Part shown: positions 1 to 10,869 of the stretch, in pieces
Layout: every line of letters starts with the position of its first letter
Position numbering within the stretch: position 1 is the first letter of the stretch
Source of the DNA: Papio anubis
Lineage: Eukaryota > Chordata > Mammalia > Primates > Cercopithecidae
Reading direction: 5' to 3'
Length of the DNA stretch: 64,000 nt
NCBI RefSeq assembly: GCF_008728515.1
Contig: NC_044978.1
Span: 148,672,262-148,736,261, forward strand
Notes under the pieces: generated by a model
What the model was told of the DNA's origin: nothing
The model's input: the letters and a program-made list of their open reading frames with translations, nothing else
Databases searched by the model: none
Program-made: the position numbers and the translations under genes

Positions 1-780
1 TGCAGAGGACAGTGAGTTTCCCATCACTGGTATGCCATGGCTAAATTAAATAATCTAAGAACACAGAATCCAAAATAGAGCATAAACACAGCATAAATTA
101 ATTGGCAGGAGGAAATGATAACCTCTATCAATGAGGCAAACAATACAAAAGTTTCCTCCAGTATCTCTGTCCTGTTTCCTTTGACATATTTTTGAATCAC
201 ATACATCTGCTTCTTAAACGAACCAGGCAAACTTCGGGGTACCTCAGAATGAGGCTCCACACCCAGAGACCAGCAGGAAGGGCACCTATGCCACCAAGAA
301 AGTCTGATGAGTGAAAAATTACCAATGTATTTGTGTATCAGTATTCTGCCAGGGAACACTACCCAAGACGGGGTAGAAACCTGGGCTGTTTGTTCTGGGA
401 ATCCTCTTGCCTCTAATTTTGAATCCACTCTTAAGATTTTAAAGATATACCTGCTGCTCAGATAAAACTTTCTTAACTCTTCATTTCTCTGTCTCCTATT
501 ATAAGTATCCAAGAATAGGCTGAATGAGCACTTCAGAGTGGTGGGGTCGTGCAGAAAATGACCCCAAGTGGTGTCTGGTTGAATTACATGACCTTTAGCG
601 TACTGATCATCTTCTTTACCACAGGGTTTACCCCCAGAGAAGACCAATTCTAGGAGAAAAATGGGTAAGATAGTCCTTAACGGGAATACATTTCATTATT
701 CTCAGAAATTAGATGTAGAAAAATACATGGGAAAAAGCTCTAGGTTAATCTACAATCCCTTAGAAATCCCTAACGATTAG

Positions 781-1345
781 GCCCAATGGCAGGTGTAACC
801 AACTGGATTGTCCAAAGATGGCCCTGGTAATATAAGCCATCGCACGTGTTCCTCTTACAATGTGACATTAATGCTCCTCCAATGAGAAGTGGGTATTTAT
901 GTGCCCTCTCCTTGAATATGAGACAGCCTTACTGACTCACTTTTAACAAACTGAATATGGTAGAAGTGACACTTTCAAAGCTAGGTCATAAAAGTCAGCA
1001 CGGCTTCCAACTGGTACATTCTCTCTCTCCCTCTCTGGATACTCCATTGGAAGCCAACCACCATGTTATAAGGAAGTCCAGGCCACATGAAGGGGTTCCA
1101 GTCCCAGCTAAGATCCCAGCCAATAGCCAGTAATAATTTCAGATGTGTGAATGAAGGTCCCTTCAAATGATTCCAGCCTCCAAACTGGACCAGATGGCAC
1201 TGAGTGGAGCAGAGACAAGCTGTCCCCACTGAGTTCTACCAAAATTGCAGATTTGTAAGCAAAATAAATGTGGCTGTTGTTTTAAACCATTATGTTTTCA
1301 GTGATTTGTTATATAGCCCTAGTAACTGGCACAGAAGGCAACCTT
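781..1345 (+). mobile_element. MLT1-like MaLR LTR, degraded
   Basis: The 3' part reads like the end of an MLT1 LTR: an AATAAA-type signal (aaaataaatgtggctg), then ttgttttaaaccattatg and gtgatttgttatatag. A gtcagcacggcttcc block lies upstream. The left border is uncertain. The subfamily cannot be named by eye. Confidence 0.5.
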
Positions 1346-1485
1346 ATTCAGCAGCACAGTTCCTATGTTATCCACAAACCGAATAGGATTCCCGAACTTA
1401 CCCCATTCTAAGTCTTTCCTCCAGCATCTTAGGGAGCCCTATTGCTTAATAAGAATTTGTGACCAGGAGTTCCCATGGCAAATCT

Positions 1486-1783
1486 TTTTTTTTTTTTTTC
1501 TGAGATAGAGTTTTGTTCTGTTGCCCAGGCTGGAGTCCAGTGGCATGATGTCGGCTCACTATGACCTTGCCTTCCAGGTTCAAACAATCCCTCTGTCTCA
1601 GCCTCCCAAGTAGCTGGAATTACAGGTGCACACCACCACACCTGGCTAATTTTTGTATTTTTGGTAGAGATGGGGTTTTCACCATGTTGCTCAGGCTGGT
1701 CTTGAACTCCTAGGCTCAAGTGATCCGCCTGCCTCAGCCTCCCAAAGTGCTGGGATTACACGTGTAAGCCATCGTGCCTGGCC
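1486..1783 (-). mobile_element. Alu (dimeric, antisense)
   Basis: The copy starts with a T-run and ends gtgcctggcc, with two Alu arms and the central gtatttttggtagagat block. It is flanked by an imperfect target duplication, catggcaaatct (about 1474-1485) and catggtaaatct (about 1785-1796). It lies in PGM2 intron 2, in the same strand sense as PGM2. Confidence 0.95.
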
Positions 1784-2269
1784 CTCATGGTAAATCTATA
1801 CCCTTAGATGAGCTTTCCTTATTGGAGTTTTGTTACAACATGCCCAGCTCTGCCTTTTATGCTGGGATGTATATGTGAGGTACATGCAATCACTATTAGG
1901 CAATTTTTTCTAGCCTTTCTTTTCCCAGAATTAAAGTGACATTCATCATTAACAGGTCTAAGCTGAAGAAATACTGATAAGAATAATCTGTTCTATTTCA
2001 TTTCCCTCATAAACAGTACTGCCAATACCCAGTGGAAGTGCTTCTGTTTTGTCAAATTATCTCTTTCCTAAAAGCTGGGTCTAGACTCTGACAAAAACAT
2101 TCACAAGTTAAGGCAAGGAAACTCAGACTCAATCCAGACTATAAAACAAAGGAGAACAGGCTCTTGGTAATTCCAGCAGTTAGAAAAGCTTTTTAGCACT
2201 TGCTATGTAACCATGGCAAAAATAATAGAACCTTAAAAGTTGTCAGTTTAGTTGGTGCATTTATACTGG

Positions 2270-2386
2270 AAGGAAAGCTCCATGACAGAATCTGTTTGTT
2301 TGAGTCACTCTCATATCCCCAGTGACTGGCACATAGTAGGCACTCAAGAAGTGTGTTGAATGAATGAATGAATGAATGAATGAATG
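2270..2386 (+). mobile_element. L2 LINE 3' end with (GAAT)n tail
   Basis: The text ccccagtgactggcacatag, then taggcactcaagaagtg, is the conserved 3' end of LINE-2. It runs straight into about six GAAT units (2361-2385), which is the L2 tail repeat expanded. Confidence 0.75.
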
Positions 2387-2567
2387 GCTATATGAGTCCT
2401 GATCAAGTGCTACTTCGACCAACTTACCTTATGGAGTAAATGGTGGCGACTTCCTGTGTTTAGCCAAGCTGATAAGACATGTCCATAATTAGAACAAATT
2501 AGGTCTGTCAAATAGAAAATGAGCTAGGGGATACATTGAGTTACTAAGAATTATAAAAATGTGCTAC

Positions 2568-2735
2568 CTGTGTAGTCTGGATGATGGTCAAGTCATTCAT
2601 ACGAGAAATTCCAGGTCCCATAGCAGCTCGAAGGCCAGCTGTCCCAAACTCCATTCGGGCCCCAAAACATTTTCCTAGTTCTTCTTTATTACCTTCTGCT
2701 ATTAGTCGTTTCACTGCCTCCAAAGTTAAGAAATT
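2568..2735 (-). CDS. PGM2: PGM2 exon 2 (phosphoglucomutase-2)
   Basis: This 168-bp exon codes for 56 residues, NFLTLEAVKR to IIQTTQ (protein residues 28-83). The enzyme interconverts ribose-1-P/ribose-5-P (and deoxyribose forms) and, less well, glucose-1-P/glucose-6-P in the cytosol. The exon holds the start of phosphohexomutase domain I, with the FGTAGLR motif that contacts the phosphosugar. The catalytic Ser of the TASHNP loop is further downstream and not present here. The acceptor is ttttgcag (AG at 2736-2737, minus) and the donor is CAG followed by gtagc (GT at 2566-2567, minus). Entry and exit are phase 0, and the length equals the human exon as I recall it. Against remembered human protein there are two changes: NSLTL to NFLTL and EELRKC to EELGKC. 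PGM2L1 is the alternative, but the exon 1 sequence fits PGM2. Confidence 0.95.
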
Positions 2736-5700
2736 CTGCAAAACAAAAATATATAGATACAACGAGACACCCAAGTGAATGAAAAATCAGAAATGTAAAA
2801 AAACCCACAATTATTCTAACCCATAGGAAAAAAATATATATATATATGTAGATCTTTCAATTTTCTGATGCTTTCGAAATCTGAAATATGAAGTCAGTTT
2901 GATATTATAATGTAAGTGTTCTTTTCTTTCCTGTCAAGGTAAGCACTTTTGGAGAAACAGAAGTAGAGGTTTTACCATATGAGTCTAACCCCCAGAATGG
3001 AATCCCAGCACACTACTTGCCAACTCTAGGTGCTTGTGCAGATTATTTCAGTTCTCAAATTCTGTTTCCCCATTTGCAAAATGGGAATAATCTAGAACCT
3101 CCCTTACTCGATTTTTAAGGTTTTAAGGAGGTTTACTTCAACTTAATGTAAAACATCTTTCTCTACCTGGCACTTAGTTGTGATTAAACGTTCATTTTTC
3201 TCCCTAATGCCCTCCAATTTTCCAGAGAGATTACACAATTTAAATCAAAACCTTACTTTCGTAATGTTTTATAATTCATACCAGGCATTCACATACCTGG
3301 TCAAGTTTGAATATTATAACATCTCCAAGAAGTAGACAAATAACAGAAACCTAATTTTATAGATGGGGAGGTCTCAGAGATTGAGTGACTTGCTTAAATT
3401 GCAAGATAAACATTAATCTAGTGCCTCTTCTATAACATTAACTGCTTCAAATAGATGCTAATATGATTCATTTAAGTTCATCATACATTGTCCTATTTTT
3501 TTTTTTTTTTTGTATGGTAGTTGCAGAAAATGTTAAGGTTGGAGAAAAACAATGACAATCACATTAATTTCATATGAGCTTTTAAGTTATGAATTCAGGA
3601 AAACAACAGAGGAAGTACTTTATATTCCTGTTTTACAGTCATTATCCACTTAGATGAGCACTCATGCAGGACATGGCCATGTAATTAAACTTTGAAATAC
3701 TATTGCAAATAAAACCTTGGCTTTCTGGAATTAAGCCCACATTTCCAGATTGTTTCAGATTCAATAGGAATCAAGTAAATCCCACCTTTTCTGGTGAAAA
3801 GCAGCAGACACTAATTACAGAACACAGTCTTACCTATCAGATTCAGACACTAATTACAGAACACAGTCTTACCTATCAGACTGTCAGCTGCCCCCCAAAG
3901 AAGGGCCCAGATCGGGTACATAAAAGAGGCTCATAAAAGAGGCTCAATAAATATTCGTGGAGTGAATCAGAAAACACGGACTTCACTGCCACACCCAATA
4001 TCGAGTGATTCTCCCTTGTTCACAGTGTAGGTCCGGAAAATCTGAATTGGTCTTTGATATAATATGAAAGACCAATTATATATATGGTCTTTGATATATA
4101 TGATATATATGAAATTTGACATATATGAAAGTAGCCTGAGAGAAACAAAGGAGACGGACAGATAAGAATGAGAAGTCAAGAGGAGAGCAGGATCAAAATC
4201 AGCCCTGGCAGTGATGAAAACTGACAGCAGAGAAAACAGCAGGGATGAAGGGCACGGTGGAAATACAGAAGGCACCTGCCAGGGTGCCTTGCCAATCGCG
4301 GGGGGGTAGTCAGACTAGAGGGCTGCAGTGCTTTTAGCTGGTGGGAGATTCAATGGAGAATGAACGGGCTTCTCCTAAGTTAGGTGCCAGTTTCAAAGCA
4401 AAAAAAGAAATTAACAGAGGATAGAACTTGAGAAGTGGTAAAAAAAAAAAAAAAAGACATCTCATCTCTACCCAGAGAGATACAATCTTTCTATACACAG
4501 ATGCAACACTGTGTAGAAATTAGATTGCTTTCTTCTTCTCCTTTTTCTTCTTAGGGAAAGTGCATTATGAACTCTGACTTCAAAACAATTCTGTACTCTA
4601 CAAATTGCAAGTTATCAGAAATGGAAACATTTTTCTTCCCTTGAGAATCACAAGGTTATCTTCCGAGGAAAAGAAAAACGCCCCCAAGGAGTTGCCAAGA
4701 GCATCCTGGAAATGGGATTTGCTGCCATTTTATTTGTAGGGGCCGGAGAATAGTAAATAAAGACAAAGACCTGACCCCTACTGACCTTGTAATCTGCTTT
4801 GTTCATTCAAGTATTTCAGTGACCGTCTAGGCGTCATGCACTATGCCTATGCCAGGCCCTACAAACCAAGGTAGTGAGAACGGAGAGGCCTGGCCACAAA
4901 ATCTATGGAGGTCCAGTGCACAATGAAAATGGGTGACCTCTTTTTTTTACCATTAAGATTTTCAAGACAGGACAGCAGGACATTAAAACAACATGGGTCC
5001 TTCTAGGAGCGGGAGTCCTGTGAGACTGCAGGGGTCTCTCGCCCCTGAAGTCAGCCCTGGAGACAGACATTAAACAAACCTACAAACAAGTGTTTTTGGA
5101 GTTTTTTGTTTTTACCATTTGTAGTAAGAGCTAGAAAGGAAAATAACAGACCGTTTAGAGTGAATATTAGGGAGAAATAATTTACACTTCGGAGCCAAGG
5201 AAGGACTCTCTACGTAAGCCACATTTACGTTCAGGCACAAAATGAGTCACAACGGGAGAAACAAGTTCGGCAGAGGAGAGCAGCGAGGGACATTCCGAGA
5301 AAACCGAACAGCAAGCAGGAGAACAGGTAGAAAGGGCGAGACGCAAGTTAGAGAGGAGAGAGGGAGTGATGTCCAGAGCTGGGTTCCTCATTCTAAGAAA
5401 AGGAATGAAGAGACAGAAAACCGTGCTGTGTCCAAAGGGTTCCTCCTCTGCAGTCAAAGTTCTAAGGGGTACTCCTGAAGCCAGGCGGGCCCACCCAGGA
5501 GGATCCTTGGTTTGTAACCAAGCCCTCAGGATGGGAGGACCGGACCACAACGCTGCTCAGCAAAGGTCTCAGCGGCCAAAGGAATAGGCGGGACGGAGCG
5601 ATTATGGGTCCATGGGGATGCACAGCAGACCACGGACCACGAGCCAGCTGTCTGAGTGACAGGCGTGCGCCCCTCAGCTGGACAGCGTCCAGGGTCTGGC

Positions 5701-5992
5701 CGCGCTTAGACCACCCTGGCTCGCTCCTCTACTCCAAACTTGCAGTCCAGCCGGCCGGATGGCTGGTTTCGTCCGGGAATAAGCCTTCCCGGCCTAACTC
5801 CGAACGTGCCACATGCCTGCCAGGCCGAAGGAAGCCTAGCAGCGGCCGCACCCTCCTCCTGGGTCTTCCCGGGAGAGAAGCGGGGTGCACGGGGCGGGAA
5901 GGCAGCTCAGGCAGCGCACGCGGCGCCGCGCCTGGGGAGGGCGGAGCACTTGGCCCCGCTCCGGGCGCTCCCCGCCTGCTGACGCCCCTCAC
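2736..5992 (-). other. PGM2: PGM2 intron 1
   Basis: The intron is bounded by a GT donor after exon 1 (5991-5992, minus) and an AG acceptor before exon 2 (2736-2737, minus), about 3.26 kb in all. Visible contents are a MIR-like tail (about 3010-3115, tttgcaaaatgggaataat), a 39-bp tandem duplication (3805-3882), an AT-rich hairpin near 4044-4130, A-runs near 4440, and the intronic part of the CpG island from about 5560. There is no Alu in this intron. Nothing recognisable lies between about 4900 and 5560. Confidence 0.9.
3805..3882. repeat. 39-bp tandem duplication
   Basis: Two head-to-tail copies, 3805-3843 and 3844-3882, each begin cagacactaattacagaac. They differ at one base (cagatt against cagact). 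A second, smaller duplication (cataaaagaggct, twice) follows at about 3919-3944. Confidence 0.95.
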
Positions 5993-6073
5993 CTTGTCCC
6001 AGCGCAGCCACTGGGCCGTCTCCTGGTCCAGCCGGGCGTCCTCACCGAGACCGCCGCCTTCTGGAGCCGCCAT
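5993..6073 (-). CDS. PGM2: PGM2 exon 1, coding part (start codon)
   Basis: The exon codes for 27 residues, MAAPEGGGLG to QWLRWDK, then splices at GACAAG followed by gtgag (donor at 5991-5992, minus). The start is the ATG at 6073-6071 (minus), in context gcgATGG, with G at -3 and +4. It is chosen because the N-terminus matches PGM2. The frame stays open upstream with no in-frame stop for about 100 codons, but that stretch is GC-rich 5' UTR or promoter. Human PGM2 as I recall it begins MAAPEGSGLG, so residue 7 is Gly here instead of Ser. Joined to exon 2 it reads WDK-NFLTLEAV in phase 0. The mRNA 5' end cannot be fixed from sequence. Confidence 0.95.
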
Positions 6074-6112
6074 CGCTGAGCTGGTGCTGCCGCGGCGGAG
6101 GGAAGTAGGCGG

Positions 6113-6217
6113 TGAGGTCACTCTTCCGGCCCGGCCCCAAGAGGTGGAGGCGGAGGCGGAGGCGGGGGCGGGGAGAGCCGCGGCGGAGCCAGCCGGTCCT
6201 GGGGAAAGTGACGTGCG
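6113..6217. promoter_or_regulatory. Clustered core-promoter motifs upstream of PGM2
   Basis: Candidate sites sit just upstream of the start codon: a CRE-like tgaggtca (6113-6120), an ETS-like cttccgg (6123-6129), GC boxes in a ggcggaggcgg/gggggcgggg block (6149-6175), and a tgacgtgcg CRE half-site (6209-6217). CREB/ATF, ETS and Sp1 sites in this arrangement are common in TATA-less CpG promoters. Occupancy is inference. Confidence 0.5.
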
Positions 6218-6479
6218 CCGCGGCGGGCACGCCTCCTTGCCTTTTGTGGGTGTGCCACGGGGGGTGGGAGTGAGCGCGGAGGAATTGCGCGGCTGGGGTG
6301 AGTTGCTGGAACCTAGCACGAATGAAAGGCTTTGCCATCGTCTCTGATGCATCCAGGTTACAGCCAGCCGTGAGTTCCTGCTGCGCGCCAGGCACATGTC
6401 AGATGCTGGGATACCAGGAAGTGCACCCAGATAGGGGCCTGAAGATTATGTAGAAATTCAGAGGGTCAAGAACAGCCAG

Positions 6480-7660
6480 AAAAAAAATATTGAAAAAGAA
6501 AAACAAAGTGGGAAGACCAGTGGAATATAAGATAGAGACCAGAAACAAAAATACACGTGTACGGACAATTTATTTCAGAGGCTGGGCTGCAGAGCACAGG
6601 AGGAAACTATTTTTAGTTAACGGTGCTGGGTCAACGGGATATCCACGTAGGGAAAAGAAAAAAGAGAAATTGGCCTCCCACCTCTCATCACACACAGCTC
6701 TGAATTCCAGATCAATTGTAGCTCTAAGTGTGAAAGGTAGCATGAAACTTGTGGGAACTAACATAGGAGCACATCTTCCTGACGCTGGTATCACCAAGCC
6801 ATAAAGAAGATGCATACCCATAAGCATAAAAAGGCACGTGCAGGAATATTTCTAGCAGCATTATTTGTAAAAGCCTCAAACTGGAAACAACCCAGATGAC
6901 CATCGACAATACAATGGATAAATACTTGGTAGTATATCCATACCAACTCATATAAATAAATCATGGCACATTGATACAGCAGTGCAAGTGAACTACTGTT
7001 ATACACAACATCATGAATGAATCTCACAAACACTGAGTGACGGAGTTCAAAAACCCGCCTCCCCACCCCCAAATACTGGATCATTCATCTGTAGTCCCAG
7101 CTACTTAGTGATGGGGGAGCTGGAGGGAGTCCTGAGGAGGGAGGATCGCTTGAGCCTGGGAGGTCGAGGCTGCAGTAAGCTCTGATTATGCCGCTGTTCT
7201 CCAGCCTGGGAGACAGAGGGAGACCCTGAAGAAAAAAAAAAAAAAAGAAACAACCGAAATATATAAAATTATAGGGAGAGGGAACAAATCAGTGATTTTC
7301 AAGAGCTGGGGATGGGGGGAGGGGTTGACTACCAAGGGCACAACGGAGTTTGAGGGAGTTGTGGAACTGTTCCGTATCTTGATTGAGTTTGGGGTTTACG
7401 TTTATCAAAACTCATAGAACTAGGATATAAAGGGTAAAGTTCACTGTATGTAAGTTGTATCTTTTTTTCTTAAGTTTTAAGATTAAAAACTAAAAAGGAG
7501 GCAAAACTAATCTATGGATGTCAGGGGAGTGGTAGCTTTGGGAAGGAGGGAAAGTGCCTTCTGGGGTTCTGGGACTATTCTGTTTCTTGACCTGGACGAT
7601 GGTCAACAAGTGTGTTCACTTTGTAATATTCACTAAGCTGCAATCTTATGAGTTGTGCAT
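6480..7660 (+). mobile_element. L1M 3' fragment
   Basis: The sequence resembles the end of LINE-1 ORF2 and the 3' UTR in sense orientation: acggtgctgggtcaacgg followed by atatccacgta, then gcattatttgtaaaagcc, tggaaacaacccagatgacc, and acaatggataaatac. The 3' part (7260-7480) has gattttcaagagctgggg and gttccgtatcttgattg. It is too degraded to encode protein. An Alu monomer interrupts it. Confidence 0.8.
7088..7246 (+). mobile_element. Alu right-arm monomer
   Basis: The sequence ctgtagtcccagctactta starts a right-arm-like sequence that continues through cctgggaggtcgaggctgca and ends in an A-tail (about 7232-7246). The left arm is absent, so it is either a 5'-truncated AluJ or a free monomer. 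Confidence 0.75.
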
Positions 7661-7683
7661 TTTCTGTATGTTCTTCAATTTTA

Positions 7684-8168
7684 TTATTATTATTATTTTT
7701 TGAGACACAGTGTCGCTCTGTCACCCAAGCTGGAGTGCAGTGGTACGATCTCAGCTCACTGTAAGCTCTGCCTCCTGGGTTCAAGAGATTCTCATGCCTC
7801 AGCCTCCTGAGCAGCTGGGATTACAGGGGCGTGCCACCATGCCCAGCTTATTTATTTATTTATTTATTTATTTATTTGAGACAGAGTCTTGCTCTGTCAC
7901 CCAGGCTGGAGTGCAATGGTGGGATCTCAGCTCACTGCAACCTCCATCTCCTGGGTCCAAGTGATTCTCCTGCCTCGGCCTCCCGAGTAGCTGGGATTAT
8001 ATGTGTGAGCCACCGTGCCCAGCCTTTTTTTTTTTTTTTGTATTTTTAGTAGAGAACAGATTTCGCCATGTTGGTCAGGCTGGTCATGAACTCCTGACCT
8101 CAAGTGATCTGCCCACTTCGGCCTTCCAAAGTGTTGAGATTACAGAGATGAGCCACTGCGCCCGGCCA
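7684..8168 (-). mobile_element. Nested Alu: antisense Alu with internal extra monomer
   Basis: The outer Alu runs from the T-rich (TTA)n tail to gcgcccggcc. It is split in its central region by a further Alu-like unit (about 7848-8025) that begins with (TTTA)n and ends ccgtgcccagcc. The whole composite is flanked by one 18-bp target duplication, gtatgttcttcaatttta, at 7666-7683 and 8169-8186. The inner unit therefore arrived within, or together with, the outer copy. Confidence 0.85.
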
Positions 8169-8186
8169 GTATGTTCTTCAATTTTA

Positions 8187-8841
8187 AAAAGAAAAAATAT
8201 ATATCCAGGATCTATGATATCTGTTTAATGTCATGGGGGAGGCATATTAAACATGTAATCACAGCAGTTAATACATAATTACAAACTGATAAAATGCTGG
8301 AGGGAAAGCAGAGAGGTGTCATGAGGCTGCAGGCTAACAGAGGCCACCTCAGTCCGGAAGCTTGCCTGAGCACTGGAAGCTTAAGAGAGATGTGAGGGAA
8401 GGATGTAGTTAATGTGAGAGTGTGGTCCTTCCCCTGACTGCAAAGCCTGAGAGACTGGAGCACAGAGAAGAAGAGAAGGACAGGCTGCCTCAGTTTCCCC
8501 AAATGTTAGGTGGTCTGCAGGTCCACCACACTCAGGCTCTCTCTTTTCTCTGCACCAGATAAGTCTACTTCTCAGTCATGCTCTGGAAAAAAAATTGCAG
8601 GCCATGGAGAATCAGAGACCCAGGCAGATCTCACTCACCCTTGTTTTCCTCTCAAATGCCAGTTTTCCGAGACGAGTCTGTGCAGCCTTCAGCCTTCTGC
8701 CAAGGTAGGAGGGGGGCTGGTGGGTCTCTAAATATCCAGCAGTTCAGGGCCTCAGAGTTCATATCTGATGGTTGCAGCTGAGTCTCTATTATGGTTCAAA
8801 ACATGTGAGGAGTGGTGTCTAAGGAAGTTATTTTGGCACCT
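8187..8841. other. Non-repeat intergenic stretch
   Basis: I see no gene, RNA gene or clear repeat in this stretch of about 650 bp. Composition is ordinary, and short open frames on both strands have no family resemblance. Confidence 0.6.
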
Positions 8842-9112
8842 TTTTTTTTTTTTTTTTTGAGATGGAGTCTCATTCTGTCACCCAGGCTGGAGTGCAGTGG
8901 CATGGTCTTGGCTCACTGCAACCTCTGCCTCCTGGGTTCCAGTGATTCTCCCGCCTCTGCCTCCCTAGTAGCTGGGACTACAGGCATGTGCCACCACACC
9001 CGGCTAATTTTTGTGTTGGCCAGGCTGGTCTTGGAACTCCTGACCTCGTGATCTACCCACCTTGGCCTCCCAAAGTGCTGGGATTACAGGCGTGAGCCAC
9101 CACGCCCAGCCA
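8842..9112 (-). mobile_element. Alu (antisense) with internal deletion
   Basis: The copy runs from a T-run to cacgcccagcc. About 30 bp of the central region is missing (aatttttgtgttggccaggc; the usual tagtagagacggggtttcac is absent). The target duplication ggcacctttt lies on both sides. Confidence 0.92.
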
Positions 9113-10564
9113 GGCACCTTTTATTATGTTGGAAACTGTGGGCCCAGGGTGATATCCAATCAGAACTATTTTAACTTCATTTGAGACACCAAGGAGCAGA
9201 TTTTTCAATATTCCTTTATAGAAACAAGGAAAGAAAGCAAGTGTAGTTTCCAAGTAGAGAGGAACTTTTAACTAGTAAGTTGCCAAATGGTAAATAAATT
9301 CTTTTCTCTTACTGAGAAGGGCACCAAGATTTTAGTTACTGCGTTGGAAAACAATGCACGCAGCCATGCTCTGTTCCTCCCATCTGCTTCTCATGTGAAG
9401 CAGACGGTTGTGTCAGGGACTTTTCTGAGGTCACCTGCTGATGTTGGAGGTTCTGACAGTGACACTGCAGAGACCTGAAGCTGATAATTTCTTACATATG
9501 ACCCCGCAGTTATCATTTTATATCTGTGGAAACCCACATCGAACAGTAGATTGAAGAAGGGTTCTCAGGGAATAAGTCAGACCTTCTTGTTTTGTAAATG
9601 AGGAAATGGAGACACCCAAAATTTAAGAGCCTTTCTCCAAGACATACGGCTGGTTAATGACAGAGCCAGGATTGTCACTCTGGGTCTCGTGATATCCCAG
9701 TCAAACGTTCAGTCCCTCTCCTGTTTCACTCAGCCCATCTCTACACATATCCACTTCAAAGGAAGTTCCATGAACTCTGGCAACCTGTTTCCATGTGATA
9801 ATAGCCTGCTCTTGATGAAAACCAAATCCTAACCATGTTTGATATCGATGATGTTAGGTGATGCTTAAAATAACTTCATTTGTTTGTTCGTGCTGTCTTG
9901 CTGCCTGGGAACGCTTTCACATGAGTGTCCCAATTTCTTTGGAAGTCTTCCCAATGTCCTCGAATACCTAGTCAGCAATTCTATCAGTCCCTTGGTATCC
10001 AGTCCAGAAAAAGTTCTTCCAAAACTTTTTATTCTGGAAAGTTTTAATTATTTACGAAATTGATCCTTATGTAACTACCACACAGCTCAACAATGATCAA
10101 TTCATGGCCAATCTTGTTTCATCTACCCACTTCCCCTTCCTGTGTTAGTTGGAGGAAGATGCCAGATATCATACCATTTCACTTATACATATTTTGGCAT
10201 GTATCTCTGAAACGTAAGGACATTTGAAAATAACCGCAAAACCATTATCTCACCTAAAATTTTACAAATTAAAGTAGTAATTTTAAAATACCATCAAATG
10301 TCCCTTTAATGTTTAAATTTCCACATATCTATTAATTTATATTAATTATAATTTTAATTTAAATCTTAATTTCATAATTTTTTTGCAGTTTGCTTGAATC
10401 AGGAGCCAAATAATCTTCCCATGGCTTCATATGTCTTTGAGGTCTTTTTTATTTTACAGATTCTGCCTCAATTTCCTTGCAGTTTATTTGTTGAAGAAAC
10501 TAGGTTGTCTGTCCTATAGGGTTTCCCAGTCTGGATTTTGCTGATTGCATCTCTGGTGTTTTCT
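9113..10564. other. Intergenic, with MIR and LINE-like remnants
   Basis: An antisense MIR-like segment lies at about 9585-9725 (aaatgaggaaatggagacac, cagagccaggattgtcac). A weakly LINE-like AT-rich segment lies at about 10020-10470 (tttgcttgaatcaggagcc). No gene is recognised. Confidence 0.5.
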
Positions 10565-10869
10565 TTTTTTTTTTTTTTTCCTTTGAGACAGAGTCTTTCT
10601 CTGTTGCCCAGGCTGGAGTGCAGTGGTGCTATCTCAGCTCACTGCAACCTCTGCCTCCCGGGTTCAAGCACTTCACCTACCTCAGCTTCCCGAATAGCTG
10701 GGATTACAGGCGCACACCACCATGCCTGGCTAATTTTTTTGGTATTTTTTTAGTAGAGATGGTGTTTCACCATGTTGGGCAGGCTGATCTCAAACTCCTA
10801 CCTCAAGTGATCCGCCCACTTCGGCCTCCCAAAGTGCTGGGATTACAGGTGTGAGCCACCGCGCCTAGC
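10565..10869 (-). mobile_element. Alu (dimeric, antisense)
   Basis: A full-length AluS-like copy from a T-run to accgcgcctagcc. The target duplication is atctctggtgtt on the left and atctctagtgtt on the right. Confidence 0.95.

Larger units (their letters stand above)
1..2567 (-). other. PGM2: PGM2 intron 2 (partial)
   Basis: This is non-coding sequence downstream, on the minus strand, of the exon 2 donor site. It runs off the left edge, so exon 3 and the catalytic serine exon are outside the window. It holds an MLT1-like LTR, one Alu and an L2 tail, listed separately. Bases 1-780 and 1800-2260 show no feature I recognise. A 207-codon open frame on the minus strand (24-647) shows no similarity I can recall to the PGM2 protein. 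Confidence 0.85.
5560..6330. promoter_or_regulatory. PGM2: CpG island promoter of PGM2
   Basis: GC content and CpG density rise sharply here compared with the AT-rich flanks (for example gcggccgcaccc, gcacgcggcgccgcgcc, gtgcgccgcggcgggc). The island spans the translation start at 6073 and extends about 400 bp into intron 1 and 250 bp upstream. No TATA box is evident before the start codon, which is typical of a housekeeping promoter with dispersed start sites. Long open frames on both strands across it reflect lack of AT-rich stops, not coding. Confidence 0.85.

Noticed and set aside
24..647. 207-codon minus-strand open frame in PGM2 intron 2
   Set aside because: The predicted protein has no domain or family I recognise, does not match PGM2 exon 3 as I recall it (GFCRYLEKQF), and lacks flanking exon signals. 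It is probably chance.
5604..6347. 247-codon plus-strand open frame across the CpG island
   Set aside because: It is antisense to PGM2 exon 1 and driven by GC-rich, stop-poor sequence. Its composition (Ala/Arg/Gly/Pro/Ser) is typical of translated CpG islands.
6042..6395. Other long minus-strand frames over the PGM2 promoter, including extension upstream of MAAPEG
   Set aside because: The frame stays open upstream, but PGM2 proteins start at MAAPEG and that ATG has a good context. The upstream part is promoter or 5' UTR.
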